Source: Epiperipatus broadwayi (lineage: Eukaryota; Onychophora; Udeonychophora; Euonychophora; Peripatidae). Taken from it: 64,000 nucleotides of DNA. The stretch spans positions 868,001 to 932,000 of the forward strand of contig JAQFVV010006475.1 of NCBI GenBank assembly GCA_028023455.1, read 5' to 3'. Position numbers and translations under genes: made by a program. The notes under the pieces are model-generated. The model saw only the letters and a program-made list of their open reading frames with translations, made no database searches and was not told where the DNA came from. Below are positions 47,527 through 58,152 of this stretch, piece after piece (positions within the stretch are counted from its first letter, which is position 1; each line of letters begins with the position of its first letter).

Positions 47527-48731
47527 CTTATAGCTAAAGACGCCACTCTATGATGCCGTTTTCGCGCTAAAACACAAAAATGCTGTTTCCATGGTGACAC
47601 ATTCGAACCCACGTTTTTTATAATACAACTTTTTTGTTGTGCTACAGAATGCAGGCCGCTATGTCTTGTCACAGTACAGCATGTATGTCGCATCGCAGCA
47701 AATACATTTTCCGAATTTGCACAGTTTATAAAATATTTACGGCTTGATGAGATAGTTTGTATTTGAATTGGATGGAAATGTTGTTTTGATTGGATTTTTT
47801 TTTATTTTAAAGTATTGAAATGTTCAGATTTTTTAAAGTAATAATTCTAAGACTTTTTACAACGTATTGTATTGAAGTTTTAATTGGGAAAATGTTAAAG
47901 ATCTATGTTTTTAGTGAGTTGCAATTAGGTAACGCATCAAGGAATGTACTGTTCATAACATTCCATGAGTTTTTTGAAGATTCTATTGTGTGTATATTTT
48001 TGAAGTAAAAAAGAGCAGTACCAAAAAAATATCCAGTAAAAAAGTACAAATATGCACGATTTTTTTTGTAAATTTCATAAAAAGCAAATATTATAAACAT
48101 GTTTATGTGTTTGTTGTTGTTTAAAAAAGTTTGAGTTTCTTTCTTTTGTCCGAATACGGTTATGATTTTGAATTTTTTTATTTTAGCATTACAAACAACA
48201 GAACACTAACCCTAACCCTAAAACTAGCCCTAAAACTAACCCTAAACCTAACAGTAACAACTTTTACTTTTTATTGTCATTCTATTTGAAGTAAAAAATA
48301 GCCGTAATATCTCTTTGTGTGTAAAAAAAAGTAAAACGAAGACTAAAAAAATAAAAAATAGACTAAGAAATTTTACTTTTTATTACGATTATTATTTTTT
48401 AGTTAAACAACAACAACAAAAAAGTCATAACACAAGTAAAAAAATATCCGATAGAAAATTGATAAAAAAAAGCCGTAACACAAAAAAATATACGAAAGAA
48501 AAAACACGAATCAAATTGTAATTTGTTGATTTTATTTTACATTTATTATTATCATTTAAATTGTATACGTTAATAAAAATAATATTTATAAAAGTCGATT
48601 TTGTTTTATTTTTTATTTTCGCATTACAAAAAAGCACAGCAAAATTATTATAATCAACAGCCTGGGAATGGTCATATTTTATAGTTTTAGCATGAAAACA
48701 GCGCCATCCAATGGCATCTTTATCTATAAGA
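47527..48731. mobile_element. TIR element carrying CCCTAA-like tract, copy 2 (inverted)
   Basis: Left end (CTTATAGCTAAAGACGCCACTC...CGCGCTAAAACACAAAAATG) and right end (CATATTTTATAGTTTTAGCATG...GGCATCTTTATCTATAAG) are inverted repeats. The whole block aligns in reverse orientation with 14583-15663: TTCGAACCCAC..TTTTTATAATACAACTTTTTTGTTG, GCATGTATGTCGCATC and TAAAATAAAATCAACAAATTACAA recur in mirrored order. No transposase. Confidence 0.75.
48205..48252. repeat. Interstitial CCCTAA-like tract
   Basis: About seven CCCTAA/CCCTAAAACTA units inside the TIR element, at the position mirrored by 15103-15140 in the other copy. Confidence 0.85.
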
Positions 48732-49046
48732 CAAGCACCAAGTCCAGTCACCAGATTGACTGATGATTTATATTTTGTATTGTTCAAATTTAGTTACAAG
48801 ATTGACTGTTGATTTTATTTTGATTATAGATCATTCATGATGATGAATGGTTATTTTGAGTATTACTTATAATTATTTGTACTTATTTTTACTTTATTAT
48901 GCTGATGGATTTATAATTATATTTATAGTTGCTCTGAGGATTAGCTGGTTGATCTTTCAGAGATATCATGTTCTATGCTCTCTTGATTATAAAATTGCTT
49001 ATATATTTTAGATGTTAAACATTACTTTAATATCATTCTTTAATAT

Positions 49047-52021
49047 TGTACCGGTCGAAATAGTATGCTCACTTAACAAGGTTCAAATCCTAAGCAAAAG
49101 TACCTTGAATTCGATCATGCTCGAGATACATAGGTCTGGAGCAGTCCTGAATTCTAACCTATTTGCCTATTCTTCAGATCTCTGATCCACTGAACAACAA
49201 TTCTGATGACACGGTAAAATTATTTTAAATCCGTGCCCAGAAGCAAAGCGGTAGAGCATAAGATCAGACTAATGATGATGATTGAGGTCAGAGTAGCCCA
49301 GGAATTACATTTATTATACTTATTTATTAATGCTAAGCTCTTAGCCAACGAAAATAGTTCTAAATGTTAACTAGAAAATAATAATTCAAAAACAAACACA
49401 AACCAGGATTTACATGAAATTATATATATATATTTAATAAGTATAGAAAACGCATACATATGTTACAAAATTGTTTCACGCTTGGAGTGATCTTATACAT
49501 TTTGAAAACTTGGGATTTGTTTTATAAAAATCCCCTTTATATCAATTATTTCATGAATATAATTTTATAGAATATGCTATAAGTTGTGCAGGGTTTATAT
49601 GCCAATTTACAAGTGTTTACAAATAAAATGTTGTGGATGTACAAAATAATCTACAAGATCGGAATGGATTCGGATTACAGAAGGTTACGTGATAATTTAA
49701 CATTAATCATTTTGACAAATAAATATAAATGTACGGTCTCAATCATTTATTTACAATCTTAAAATCATTACATACGTTTGATAAGCATTGTTTGGACATA
49801 GCGTCTCTAGAATAAGTATACCTAAGAAACAAACAATATGCAATATTTACGAGAATAAATTATACAAATTGATTTACATCTCTGGAAATCGATAAAGCTT
49901 TTTTAAAGGAAAGCAGTTTTAAGATCAACATACTGAACGTATTTTACGAAATGAATCATTATCTTTAACACATCATTGTGACTTACTAAGATTAGATGGA
50001 CGGATGATCAAATTCAAGAGCAAATTAACGATACTAGCATACAATAACAAAATAAGGCCACATGGTGATTGGATATTTTATCATTTAAAAGAATACTTGA
50101 GACGAACTTAGATTTGATATGTCCACACATTCTGGCGGAGCGATATCGAAGGAGAGGCTGAGTTTGAGATCCCAGATCATTATGTACTGCCATCCGCAGC
50201 ACATAATCCTCATAAACCTTATGTTCCACAGAGAGAGTAGTGTCTCTGATTACGAACGATTTTGAAAAGTAGGACGGGAGCTTCATACTTCTGATGCCCC
50301 AATGACAAAGCAATCAAGAAATGGCAAAATAAAATATCAGAATAAAAGAAAATGTAAGCCAGCAATGTTTATATAATTTTATAATATTATTTAAAGTTTT
50401 GAAACAGTCTAACCTCTCGCGCAATAATCTGTTTTCAATTCTGTGTCATTTAATGAATAATAATGCTTCTATTTATAATATTATTAAACTAACAACATTT
50501 ATATTTAAAGAATCGATTCCCAAATACGTATTAACTGGTAGAATTCACCCTTCAGGCACCAGCAGAAAAAAAGGAAGGGATTAATTAAGTGAAGGTTCAC
50601 GATCTTTTTAAAATAGAAATTTTAAGACAAATTCAAAGCAGTAAATTTAGCAAAATTCATCCACAGTAAAAGTTTTTAATTTACTTTAAGAATAATGAAT
50701 TTAAAATGAACCCAAACTCACGAGCAATTTCTATTTAATATAAAAACTTTATTGATAAGTTTTAAATAAAGCCCACTTTTTTTCCCAAGTAAAACAATTA
50801 TTTTCCTCCTTACTCGTGAATTTAGCGATTTTGGCATATTAAAGAAAATAAAGTATATCTATACATTACACAAAATACATAACATCTCAATGGAATCGCA
50901 CCCATTTATACATATAAGTTAATTAAGCGTGAAAGGTATGTTAAAATACATTATATTAATAAAAGATTACTGAGAGGAAGTTTAAAAGCAAAATTAGCAG
51001 AAACTTATAAAATAATATATAAATTAAGTTATGAAGGTTGAACTATAGATTACAAATTACAAAAGTATTGACTTATGAAGGCAGTTCTTTGTTAAAAGGT
51101 TACCTAAGGAAAAACCGCATAGCGGCATCATTAGCAATCAGCAGTCGGAAGCAATCATGTTGTATGGCCGGCTGGATGGAACATAGCAGTTGCAAACAGA
51201 CAGTTCTATGAGAGAAGAAGAGAAAGGTGTGAAATTCCACTACTCACGCTTCATCGCGCAGGACTTGCACCGGCTTCTTAAAGTTAAGGTCTTGAAACGC
51301 TTCTGACGAAAATCTCAACTCACTGAAAGATAACTAAACTGAAAGTCTAAAAAACTAACTTACTTTGTTCTGTGATTCCTTTTATAACATTTTAATACCA
51401 CCCAGAATGCAATTTCATATACCAACCTTATCTCTGTAATCCCTTTAAAAACAACATTTAATTAGCAAAATATTCAATAGATAAGGCTTGAAATACCATT
51501 TTTAGCTATTTTAAATCATTCGACGACAACTGATAAACGATTTGTTTTTGATATTAATTGCGATTGACTATTTTAATTAAAGGCAACAAGCTGAATTTAA
51601 ATCATTTGACAACAACTGATAAACGATTTGTTTTTCGATTTTAATTAAGATTTATAAATTTTAATTATAGACAACGATCTGACTAGAGATAAAGATAATT
51701 TCAGTATTTCAAGCCTTCCCCATTTTTGTTTGTTGCTACATTCCAATAGTTTAAAATTACAATTATATAAAGAAAATGTTTAGTTGTCAGCAATAAACAT
51801 TAATAACATTATTGCTTCATTCATATATATACGCATCACGCACACTACTGTTTTACTTTACTAAATAAAAATTAATTTTACTACTTTCTCCAATGATTCG
51901 GCATACAGTGTGTGTGTGAATAGCATATATTTATAGCAGGGTCTGATTTGCGGACACCTAGGAGATTAGTCTAGATGGTGAAACATGAAGCATCAATGAT
52001 GATTAGACATCGATTGCTTCA
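49047..52021 (-). repeat. 3' LTR of the long-LTR element
   Basis: Begins TGTACCGGTC and ends GATTGCTTCA on the plus strand, matched along its length by 55070-58121. In the first 178 bp I count about 9 differences, most of them transitions. It has AATAAA signals on the minus strand at 49310-49315 and 49323-49328, about 265 bp from its 3' end. A 99-codon open frame at 50313-50014 is interrupted in the other LTR and I do not call it a gene. Confidence 0.9.
51378..51386 (-). promoter_or_regulatory. TATA-like box in 3' LTR
   Basis: TATAAAAGG on the minus strand, conserved at 57478-57486 in the 5' LTR. It would place transcription start roughly 670 bp into the LTR and leave an unusually long R-U5 of about 2.3 kb. 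Inferred from motif and conservation. Confidence 0.4.
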
Positions 52022-52034
52022 TTCTTTCCCACTT
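52022..52034 (-). promoter_or_regulatory. Polypurine tract
   Basis: Minus strand AAGTGGGAAAGAA lies directly before the 3' LTR start (TGAAGCAATCG). It is the expected plus-strand DNA primer site of an LTR element. Confidence 0.7.
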
Positions 52035-52332
52035 AAAGTGATCAAAAAAAAAAATCAATAAAAAAATATTTTAGTTGGAGTCTACTATCATTTTGCTGAG
52101 AAAAACAACCTTTTTAAATATGGAAATGAAAATCTTTCATTCGTTCATTTTCTTTGTTGCCACTTATTATTATTTTAGATTTGGTGTAGGGATTCAAACG
52201 TGAGAATGTCCATTTGCATTTTTCATAGTCTTCAACTTTGTTATTCATGGCTGCTTAGGGATTCATAATATAAGAATGTCCATTTTCATTTCTTTTTCAT
52301 TGTCTTCAACTTTGTTTATCCATGGTTGATTC

Positions 52333-53091
52333 TTAGTGGTATTTTTCTCGGTCTGGAGGCATATAAGGGTTATAGGTATGTCTTTCTAGATCTCTTACTA
52401 AAATATCAAAAGCAGTCACAATATTGTGCTTTGGTATATTATTATATTGTTCATTATTAAAAGTATCTTGCTTTAAAAGAATTTCTCTAACTTTCTGTGA
52501 TCTAATGGCATCCATTATAACATATTCACTTTGGAAGTTGAGAAGTTTTTCTCCATCTTTTATGAAACTATTTTTTTCAACATATGTCCATGCTTTAAAA
52601 CAAAGTTTATCATTTCTGTTTAAAGAGTTCAGCTCCTCATCAATTTTGTTCTGATCATATTTCATAAATAAATAATTATGGGATTTATTAAAATGGGCAG
52701 TATTGTACACAACTAAAGATCTGTCCATTTTCTTCATTTTCATATCAGGAGGCCATTCAGCATCATTCCTAAACTTTAACTTTGATGTTTTCATTAATCC
52801 TTCATCATCACTTTTCCCCAGAACATCTTTGTAATTATTATGAAAATATAACTCAGAGTTATCAATTATGATTTCAGAAGATTTATCCAAAACAGTATGT
52901 ATTGTTCTATTGATCACATTTTTCATGATCAATACAGCCACTTCATTTGAAGGTGCTAAATTGGTATCATCACTTTGAGATCGGATGGCTTGCAGTAGAT
53001 TTGAAACCACCATTTCCTCAGTACTTACTTCATCTTTAGCTAAATCTGCTAGAGTAAAACTTTGACTGTAACTCCTGTCAAATCTAATTCT
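52333..53091 (-). CDS. ORF2 of the long-LTR element, unknown function
   Basis: The open frame extends from 53091 (after a stop) and the first Met is at 53013, giving 226 residues to the stop at 52333. Upstream of that Met the frame already reads FTLADLAKDEVSTEE, protein-like, and overlaps the end of ORF1 by about 40 bases in the -1 frame. That suggests ORF2 is made as a fusion to ORF1, or that one ORF was split by an indel. The sequence is acidic/basic, mostly helical in appearance, with FRNDAEWPPDMKMKKMD and a C-terminal YNPYMPPDREKYH. I see no protease DTG, YxDD, zinc knuckle or integrase motif. It could be a gag-type structural protein. Not recognised. Confidence 0.55.
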   Translation of the reverse strand, partial: RIRFDRSYSQSFTLADLAKDEVSTEEMVVSNLLQAIRSQSDDTNLAPSNEVAVLIMKNVINRTIHTVLDKSSEIIIDNSELYFHNNYKDVLGKSDDEGLMKTSKLKFRNDAEWPPDMKMKKMDRSLVVYNTAHFNKSHNYLFMKYDQNKIDEELNSLNRNDKLCFKAWTYVEKNSFIKDGEKLLNFQSEYVIMDAIRSQKVREILLKQDTFNNEQYNNIPKHNIVTAFDILVRDLERHTYNPYMPPDREKYH

Positions 53092-53702
53092 TTAATTTTC
53101 TGTTGAATAGAGTTGGCATTTATCTTCATCGACATACTCTCATGAGGTTCCAACCTTATTTTAGTGGGTTGAAGTTCTGTGTCCTTTGCTTCACTGTCTT
53201 TTAAAAATGCTTTCATAAAGACTGTCTTATCTTTAGTTTCAGCATCAATATCCTTTGATCCGAAGGTAGAACCATTTTCAAATCCTTCCAGTTCTCTTGT
53301 TTGGTTTATCAGATTCTCTATTTGGTTAGCCTCCTGCTTCTTTGCAGTATTTTCAATTTCATTCAAAATTTTCATGTCTTCCATTACTGTGTTTTCCAAA
53401 ATTGTTTCCACACAGACTGTCTCATCTTTGGCTAGATTAATAGGTTCCTTTTGCTTGAGAACTGGTACATCTTTGACACCATCGGCTGGAATGTCCAAAG
53501 TAGTACTCATCTTACCAATATTTAAATTTCGGCATCTTTTAACTTCATCAAGATCTCTTCTAAGCTCTTCCATCATTTCCATTAATTCTGTATCTCTTTC
53601 TGCTTGGTCTCTGTGTTTCATCATTTGTTCTGCTCGGTCTTGACTTTGTTCCATCATTTCTTGCATGAATTCCAAGATCTGCCTGTTTTGCTCTGGCGCC
53701 AT
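53049..53702 (-). CDS. ORF1 of the long-LTR element, coiled-coil gag-like protein
   Basis: 217 residues starting MAPEQNRQILEFMQEMM. Residues 1-60 are a strongly charged Met/Glu/Gln-rich helix (QDRAEQMMKHRDQAERD) likely to form a coiled coil. Residues 60-215 are acidic and low in hydrophobic core, ending ELDLTGVTVKVLL. It is the first ORF after the leader, the position of gag in LTR elements. The ATG at 53702 is the first in frame after the leader and follows GAGCAATGGC, an acceptable context. No family recognised. It overlaps ORF2 in the -1 frame, with no canonical slippery heptamer. Confidence 0.55.
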   Translation of the reverse strand: MAPEQNRQILEFMQEMMEQSQDRAEQMMKHRDQAERDTELMEMMEELRRDLDEVKRCRNLNIGKMSTTLDIPADGVKDVPVLKQKEPINLAKDETVCVETILENTVMEDMKILNEIENTAKKQEANQIENLINQTRELEGFENGSTFGSKDIDAETKDKTVFMKAFLKDSEAKDTELQPTKIRLEPHESMSMKINANSIQQKIKELDLTGVTVKVLL

Positions 53703-54390
53703 TGCTCATATGTTTTCTTCACAATTCACTTTTGTTTTGTTTTTTTGAAAGATAGTCAATTTTAAATGTCTCTGTGAAATATATTTTAATATTTTGATTT
53801 AAACTTATTGTCACTTATAATTATTTGAAAAATAAGGCTTGTTTCTTTCTTCTTTTATTTTATACAGGATATACACCTCTCTCCCTCCTCTCTTCAACTG
53901 TCCTCATTTTGCCATTTTTCTTGTTGCTCCTGACTGCTGCTGATAACAGGAAAAAAAATATTTGATCATAACATGTATGTGTATGATCTATTGGAATTCA
54001 AACTGCCTTGCTGCTTGACTTTTTGGTTGTTTTTCTGCACCTATAATAGACTCTTACAAAAAAAAAATGATTAGTGATTTGTTTCAGCAATATCATATAT
54101 GTTTGCTCATTACAATTATACATGGCAAAATAGTGGAAAATAATTAAACTCTCTCTCAACCCCTAACATCCTGGTTTGAACTCATTTTGACACGTAGTTT
54201 ATTATATTACTGTTGGCACATTTATATGGCACCAGCCAACAGGATATAACAAAAAACAATTCCAAATACATCTGGGCTACTCAACTAGTAAATATAAATA
54301 AGTATTTGTTACACATTATAAACTCTATTACATATATAATGTACAGAAAATGAATGAAACATGAAGTGCACCTTGTTACAATTTCAAGGT
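53703..54390. other. Leader of the long-LTR element, non-coding
   Basis: Between ORF1 and the tandem repeats. No ORF or recognised site. Confidence 0.5.
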
Positions 54391-54890
54391 TTATAACTTA
54401 TGGCTGAAGTACATGGGTTTCATTTGCAAAACATTTTTATTTTCACGTATATAACATAAGAAACACATTTTATATATTTATAAAACCAGATGCAGAAAAA
54501 AATCACTTATGGGCGAAATACATGAGTTTTATTTGCAAAACATTTTTATTTTTGTTTATACATAGAAACATTTTATATTTTGTAAACCAGATCAGAAAAA
54601 TCACTTATGGTAAATACATGTTTTACTTGCAAAACATTTTTATTTTCGATATAAGTAAGAAACACATTTTATATGTTATAAAACCAGATACAGAAAAAAA
54701 TTCATTTATGGTTGTAACACATGGGTATGAAAATTCTTTTCCTTTTTAAAAACAAGATTTTTACATTTGTGGCTGTAAACATAGAATACAATATTTTTCT
54801 ATAGTTGCAAAACCAGATACAACAAAAACCATTTACATTTATGGTTGCAACACATGGACATTGGTTTTAATACAAAATTTTCACATTTTA
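54391..54890. repeat. Tandem repeat in the leader of the long-LTR element
   Basis: Units of about 100-112 bp marked by TTGCAAAACATTTTTATTTT, ACATTTTATAT, AAACCAGAT.CAGAAAAA and TCACTTATGG recur about four times with decay towards the right. Position is the untranslated leader between the 5' LTR and ORF1. Confidence 0.8.
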
Positions 54891-55025
54891 TATATATAAA
54901 ATCGGAAAACAAACTCAGGTAGGAAGGAAATATACATATCTATCATCAATGATCTCTTACAACCTTTTTTTTTAAAACATACATATAAACAGAATTCAGT
55001 ACTCAGGGTATGTGGGTGTTTATAT

Positions 55026-55047
55026 CGAAGCCCCACTTGGGAAGCCA
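55026..55047 (-). promoter_or_regulatory. Primer-binding-like site, tRNA-Lys type
   Basis: Minus strand TGGCTTCCCAAGTGGGGCTT closely resembles the complement of a tRNA-Lys 3' end (TGGCGCCCAACGTGGGGC). It is 22 bases inside the LTR boundary, farther than usual. The gypsy element at 25147 has a related site 2 bases from its LTR. Confidence 0.55.
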
Positions 55048-55069
55048 AGCCCGGAAAAAAAAAATCCAC

Positions 55070-58000
55070 TGTACCGGTCAAAATAGTATGCTCACTTAAC
55101 AAGATTCAAATCCTAAGCAAAAGTACCTCGAATCCGATCATGCTCGAGATACACAGGTCTGGAGCAGTCCTGAATTCTAACCTATTTGCCTATTCTTCAA
55201 ATCTCTGACCCAATGAACAACAATTCTGATGACACAGTAAAATTATTTTAAATCCGTGCCCAGAAGCAAAGCGGTAGAGCATAAGATCAGACTGATGATG
55301 ATGATCGAGGTCGGAGTAGCCCAGGAATTACATTTATTATACTTATTTATTAATGCTAAGCTCTTAGCCAACTAAAATAGTTCTAAATATTAACTAGAAA
55401 ATAATAATTCAAAAACAAACACAAACCAGGATTTACATGAAATTATATATATATTTAATAAATGTAGAAAACGCATATATATGTTACAAAATTGTTTCAT
55501 GCTTGGAGTGATCTTATACATTTTGAAAACTTGGGATTTGTTTTATAAAAATCCTTTTTACATCAATTATTTCATGAATATAATTTTATAGAATATGCTA
55601 TAAGTTGTGCGGGATTGATATGCCAATTTACAAGTGTTTACAAATAAAATGTTGTGGATGTACAAAATAATCTACAAGATCGGAACGGATTCGGATTACA
55701 GAAGGATACATGATAATTTAACATTAATCATTTTGACAAATAAATATAAATGTACGGTCTCAATCATTTATTTACAATCTTAAAATTATAACATACGTTT
55801 GATAAGCATTGTTTGGACATAGCGTCTCTAGAATAAGTATACATAAGAAACAAACAATGCCCAATATTTACGAGAATAAATTATACAAATTGATTTATGT
55901 CTCTGGGAATCGATAAAGCTTTTTTAAAGGAAAGCAGTTTTAAGATCAACATACTGAACGTATTTTACGAAATGAATCATTATCTTTAACACATCATTGC
56001 GACTTACTAAGATTAGATGGACGGATGATCAAATTCAAGAGCAAATTAATGGTACTAGCATACAATAACGAAATAAGGCCACATGATGATTGGATATTTT
56101 ATCATTTAAAAGAATACTTGAGACGAACTTAGATTTGATATGTCCGCGCATTCTGGCGGAGCGATATCGAAGGAGAGGCTGAGTTTGAGACCCCAGATCA
56201 TTATGTACTGCCATCCGCAGCACATAATCCTTAAAACCTTATGTTCCACAGAGAGAGTGGTATCTCTGATTACGAATGATTTTGAAAAGTAGGATGGGAG
56301 CTTCATACTTCCGACGCCCCAATGACAAAGCAATCAAGAAATGGAAAAATAAAATATCAGACTAGGAGCTTCATACTTCCGACGCCCCAATGACAAAGCA
56401 ATCAAGAAATGGAAAAATAAAATATCAGACTAAAAGAAAATGTATGTCAGCAATGTTTATATAATTTTATAATATTATTTAAAGTTTTGAAACAGTCTAA
56501 CCTCTCGCGCAATAATCTGTTTTCAATTCTGAGTCATTTAAATAATCATAATGAATAATAACGCTTTTATTTATAATATTATTAAACTAACAACATTTAT
56601 ATTTAAAGAATCGATTCCCAAATACGTATTAACTGGTAGAATTCGCCCTTCAGGCACCAGCAAAAAAAAAGGAATGGATTAATTATGTGAAGGTTCACGA
56701 TCTTTTTAAAATAGAAATTTAAAGACACATTCAAAGCAGTAAATTTAGCAAAATTCATCCACAGTAAAAGTTTTTAATTTACTTTAAGAATAATGAATTT
56801 AAAATGAAACCAAACTCGCGAGCAATTTCTATTTAATATAAACAAAACTTTATTGATAAGTTTTAAATAAAGCCCACTCTTTTTCCAAGTAAAACAATTA
56901 TTTTCCTCCTTACTCGCGAATTTAGCGATTTTGGCATATTAAAGAAAATAAAGTATATCTATACATTAAACAAAATACATAAAATCTCAATGGAATCGCA
57001 CACATTTATACATATAAGTTAATTAAGCGTGAAAGCTAAGTTAAAATACATGATATTAATAAAAGATTACTGAGAGAGAGTTTAAAAGCAAAATTAGCAG
57101 AAACTTATAAAATAATATATAAATTAAGATATGAAGGTTGAATTATAGATTACAAATTACAAAAGTATTGACTTATGAAGGCAATTCTATGTTAAAAGGT
57201 TACCTAAGGAAAAACAGCATAGCAGCATCATTAGCAATCAGCAGTCGGAAGCAATCATGTTGTATGGCCGGCTGGTTGGAACATAGCAGTTGCAGGCAGA
57301 CAGTTCTATGAGAGAAGAAGAGAAATGTGCAAGATTCCACTACTCACGCTTCATTGCGCAGGACTTGCACCGGCTTCTTAAAGTTAAGGTCTTGAAATGC
57401 TTGTGACAAAAATCTCAACTCACTGAAAGATAACTAAACTGAAAGTCTAAAAAACTAACTTCCTTTGTTCTGTGATTCCTTTTATAACATTTTAATACCA
57501 CCCAGAATGCAATTTCATATACCAACCTTATCTCTGTAATCCCTTTAAAAACAACATTTAATTAGCAAAATATTCAATAGATAAGGCTTGAAATACCATT
57601 TTTAGCTATTTTAAATCATTCGACAACAACTGATAAACGATTTGTTTTCGATCTTAATTGCGATTGACAATTTTAATTAAAGGCAACAAGCTGAATTTAA
57701 ATCATTTGACAACAACTGATAAACGATTTGTTTTTCGATTTTAATTAAGATTTATAAACTTTTATTATAGACAACGATCTGACTAGAGATAAAGATAATT
57801 TCAGTATTTCAAGCCTTCCCCATTTTTCTTTGTTGTTACATTCCAATAGTTTAAAATTACAATTATATAAAGAAAATGGTTAGTTGTCAGCAATAAATAT
57901 TAATAACATTATTGCTTCATTCATATATATACGCATCACGCACACTACTGTTTTACTTTACTAAATAAAAATTAATTTTACTACTTTCTCCAATGATTCG

Positions 58001-58121
58001 GCATACAGTGTGTGTGTGAATAGCATATATTTATAGCAGGGTCTGAATTGCGGACCCCTAGGAGGTTAGTCTAGATGGTGAAACATGAAGCATCGATGAT
58101 GATTAGACATCGATTGCTTCA
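55070..58121 (-). repeat. 5' LTR of the long-LTR element
   Basis: Partner of 49047-52021. It is longer mainly because of a 68-bp tandem duplication (GGAGCTTCATACTTCCGACG at 56297 and 56365). TATA-like TATAAAAGG is at 57478-57486 on the minus strand. Confidence 0.9.
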
Positions 58122-58152
58122 ATATCTCTTGTTTGTAAATTTTATTAGGTTG

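Larger units (their letters stand above)
49047..58121 (-). mobile_element. LTR element with 3-kb LTRs and no pol (LARD-like)
   Basis: Two direct repeats of 2975 and 3052 bp flank a 3048-bp interior. LTR ends are TG...CA, and flanking ATAT occurs at 49043-49046 and 58122-58125 (target duplication). Minus-strand order: 5' LTR (58121-55070), tRNA-Lys-like site, leader with tandem repeats, ORF1, ORF2 in the -1 frame, polypurine tract, 3' LTR (52021-49047). No protease, RT, RNase H or integrase motif is present, so it would depend on another element. Long LTRs with a short pol-less interior match the plant category called large retrotransposon derivatives. The difference here is the two ORFs. Confidence 0.8.

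Noticed and set aside
48425-48787. 120-codon minus-strand frame
   Set aside because: Covers the right end of a TIR element and its flank. Low-complexity Asn/Lys/Phe composition, no conserved motif.
50014-50313. 99-codon minus-strand frame in the 3' LTR, also seen in part in the 5' LTR
   Set aside because: The equivalent frame in the other LTR is broken, and it has no recognisable features. Probably chance in a non-coding LTR.
53049-53091. Canonical XXXYYYZ slippery heptamer between ORF1 and ORF2
   Set aside because: None fits the ORF1 frame within the overlap, so programmed frameshifting is not claimed.
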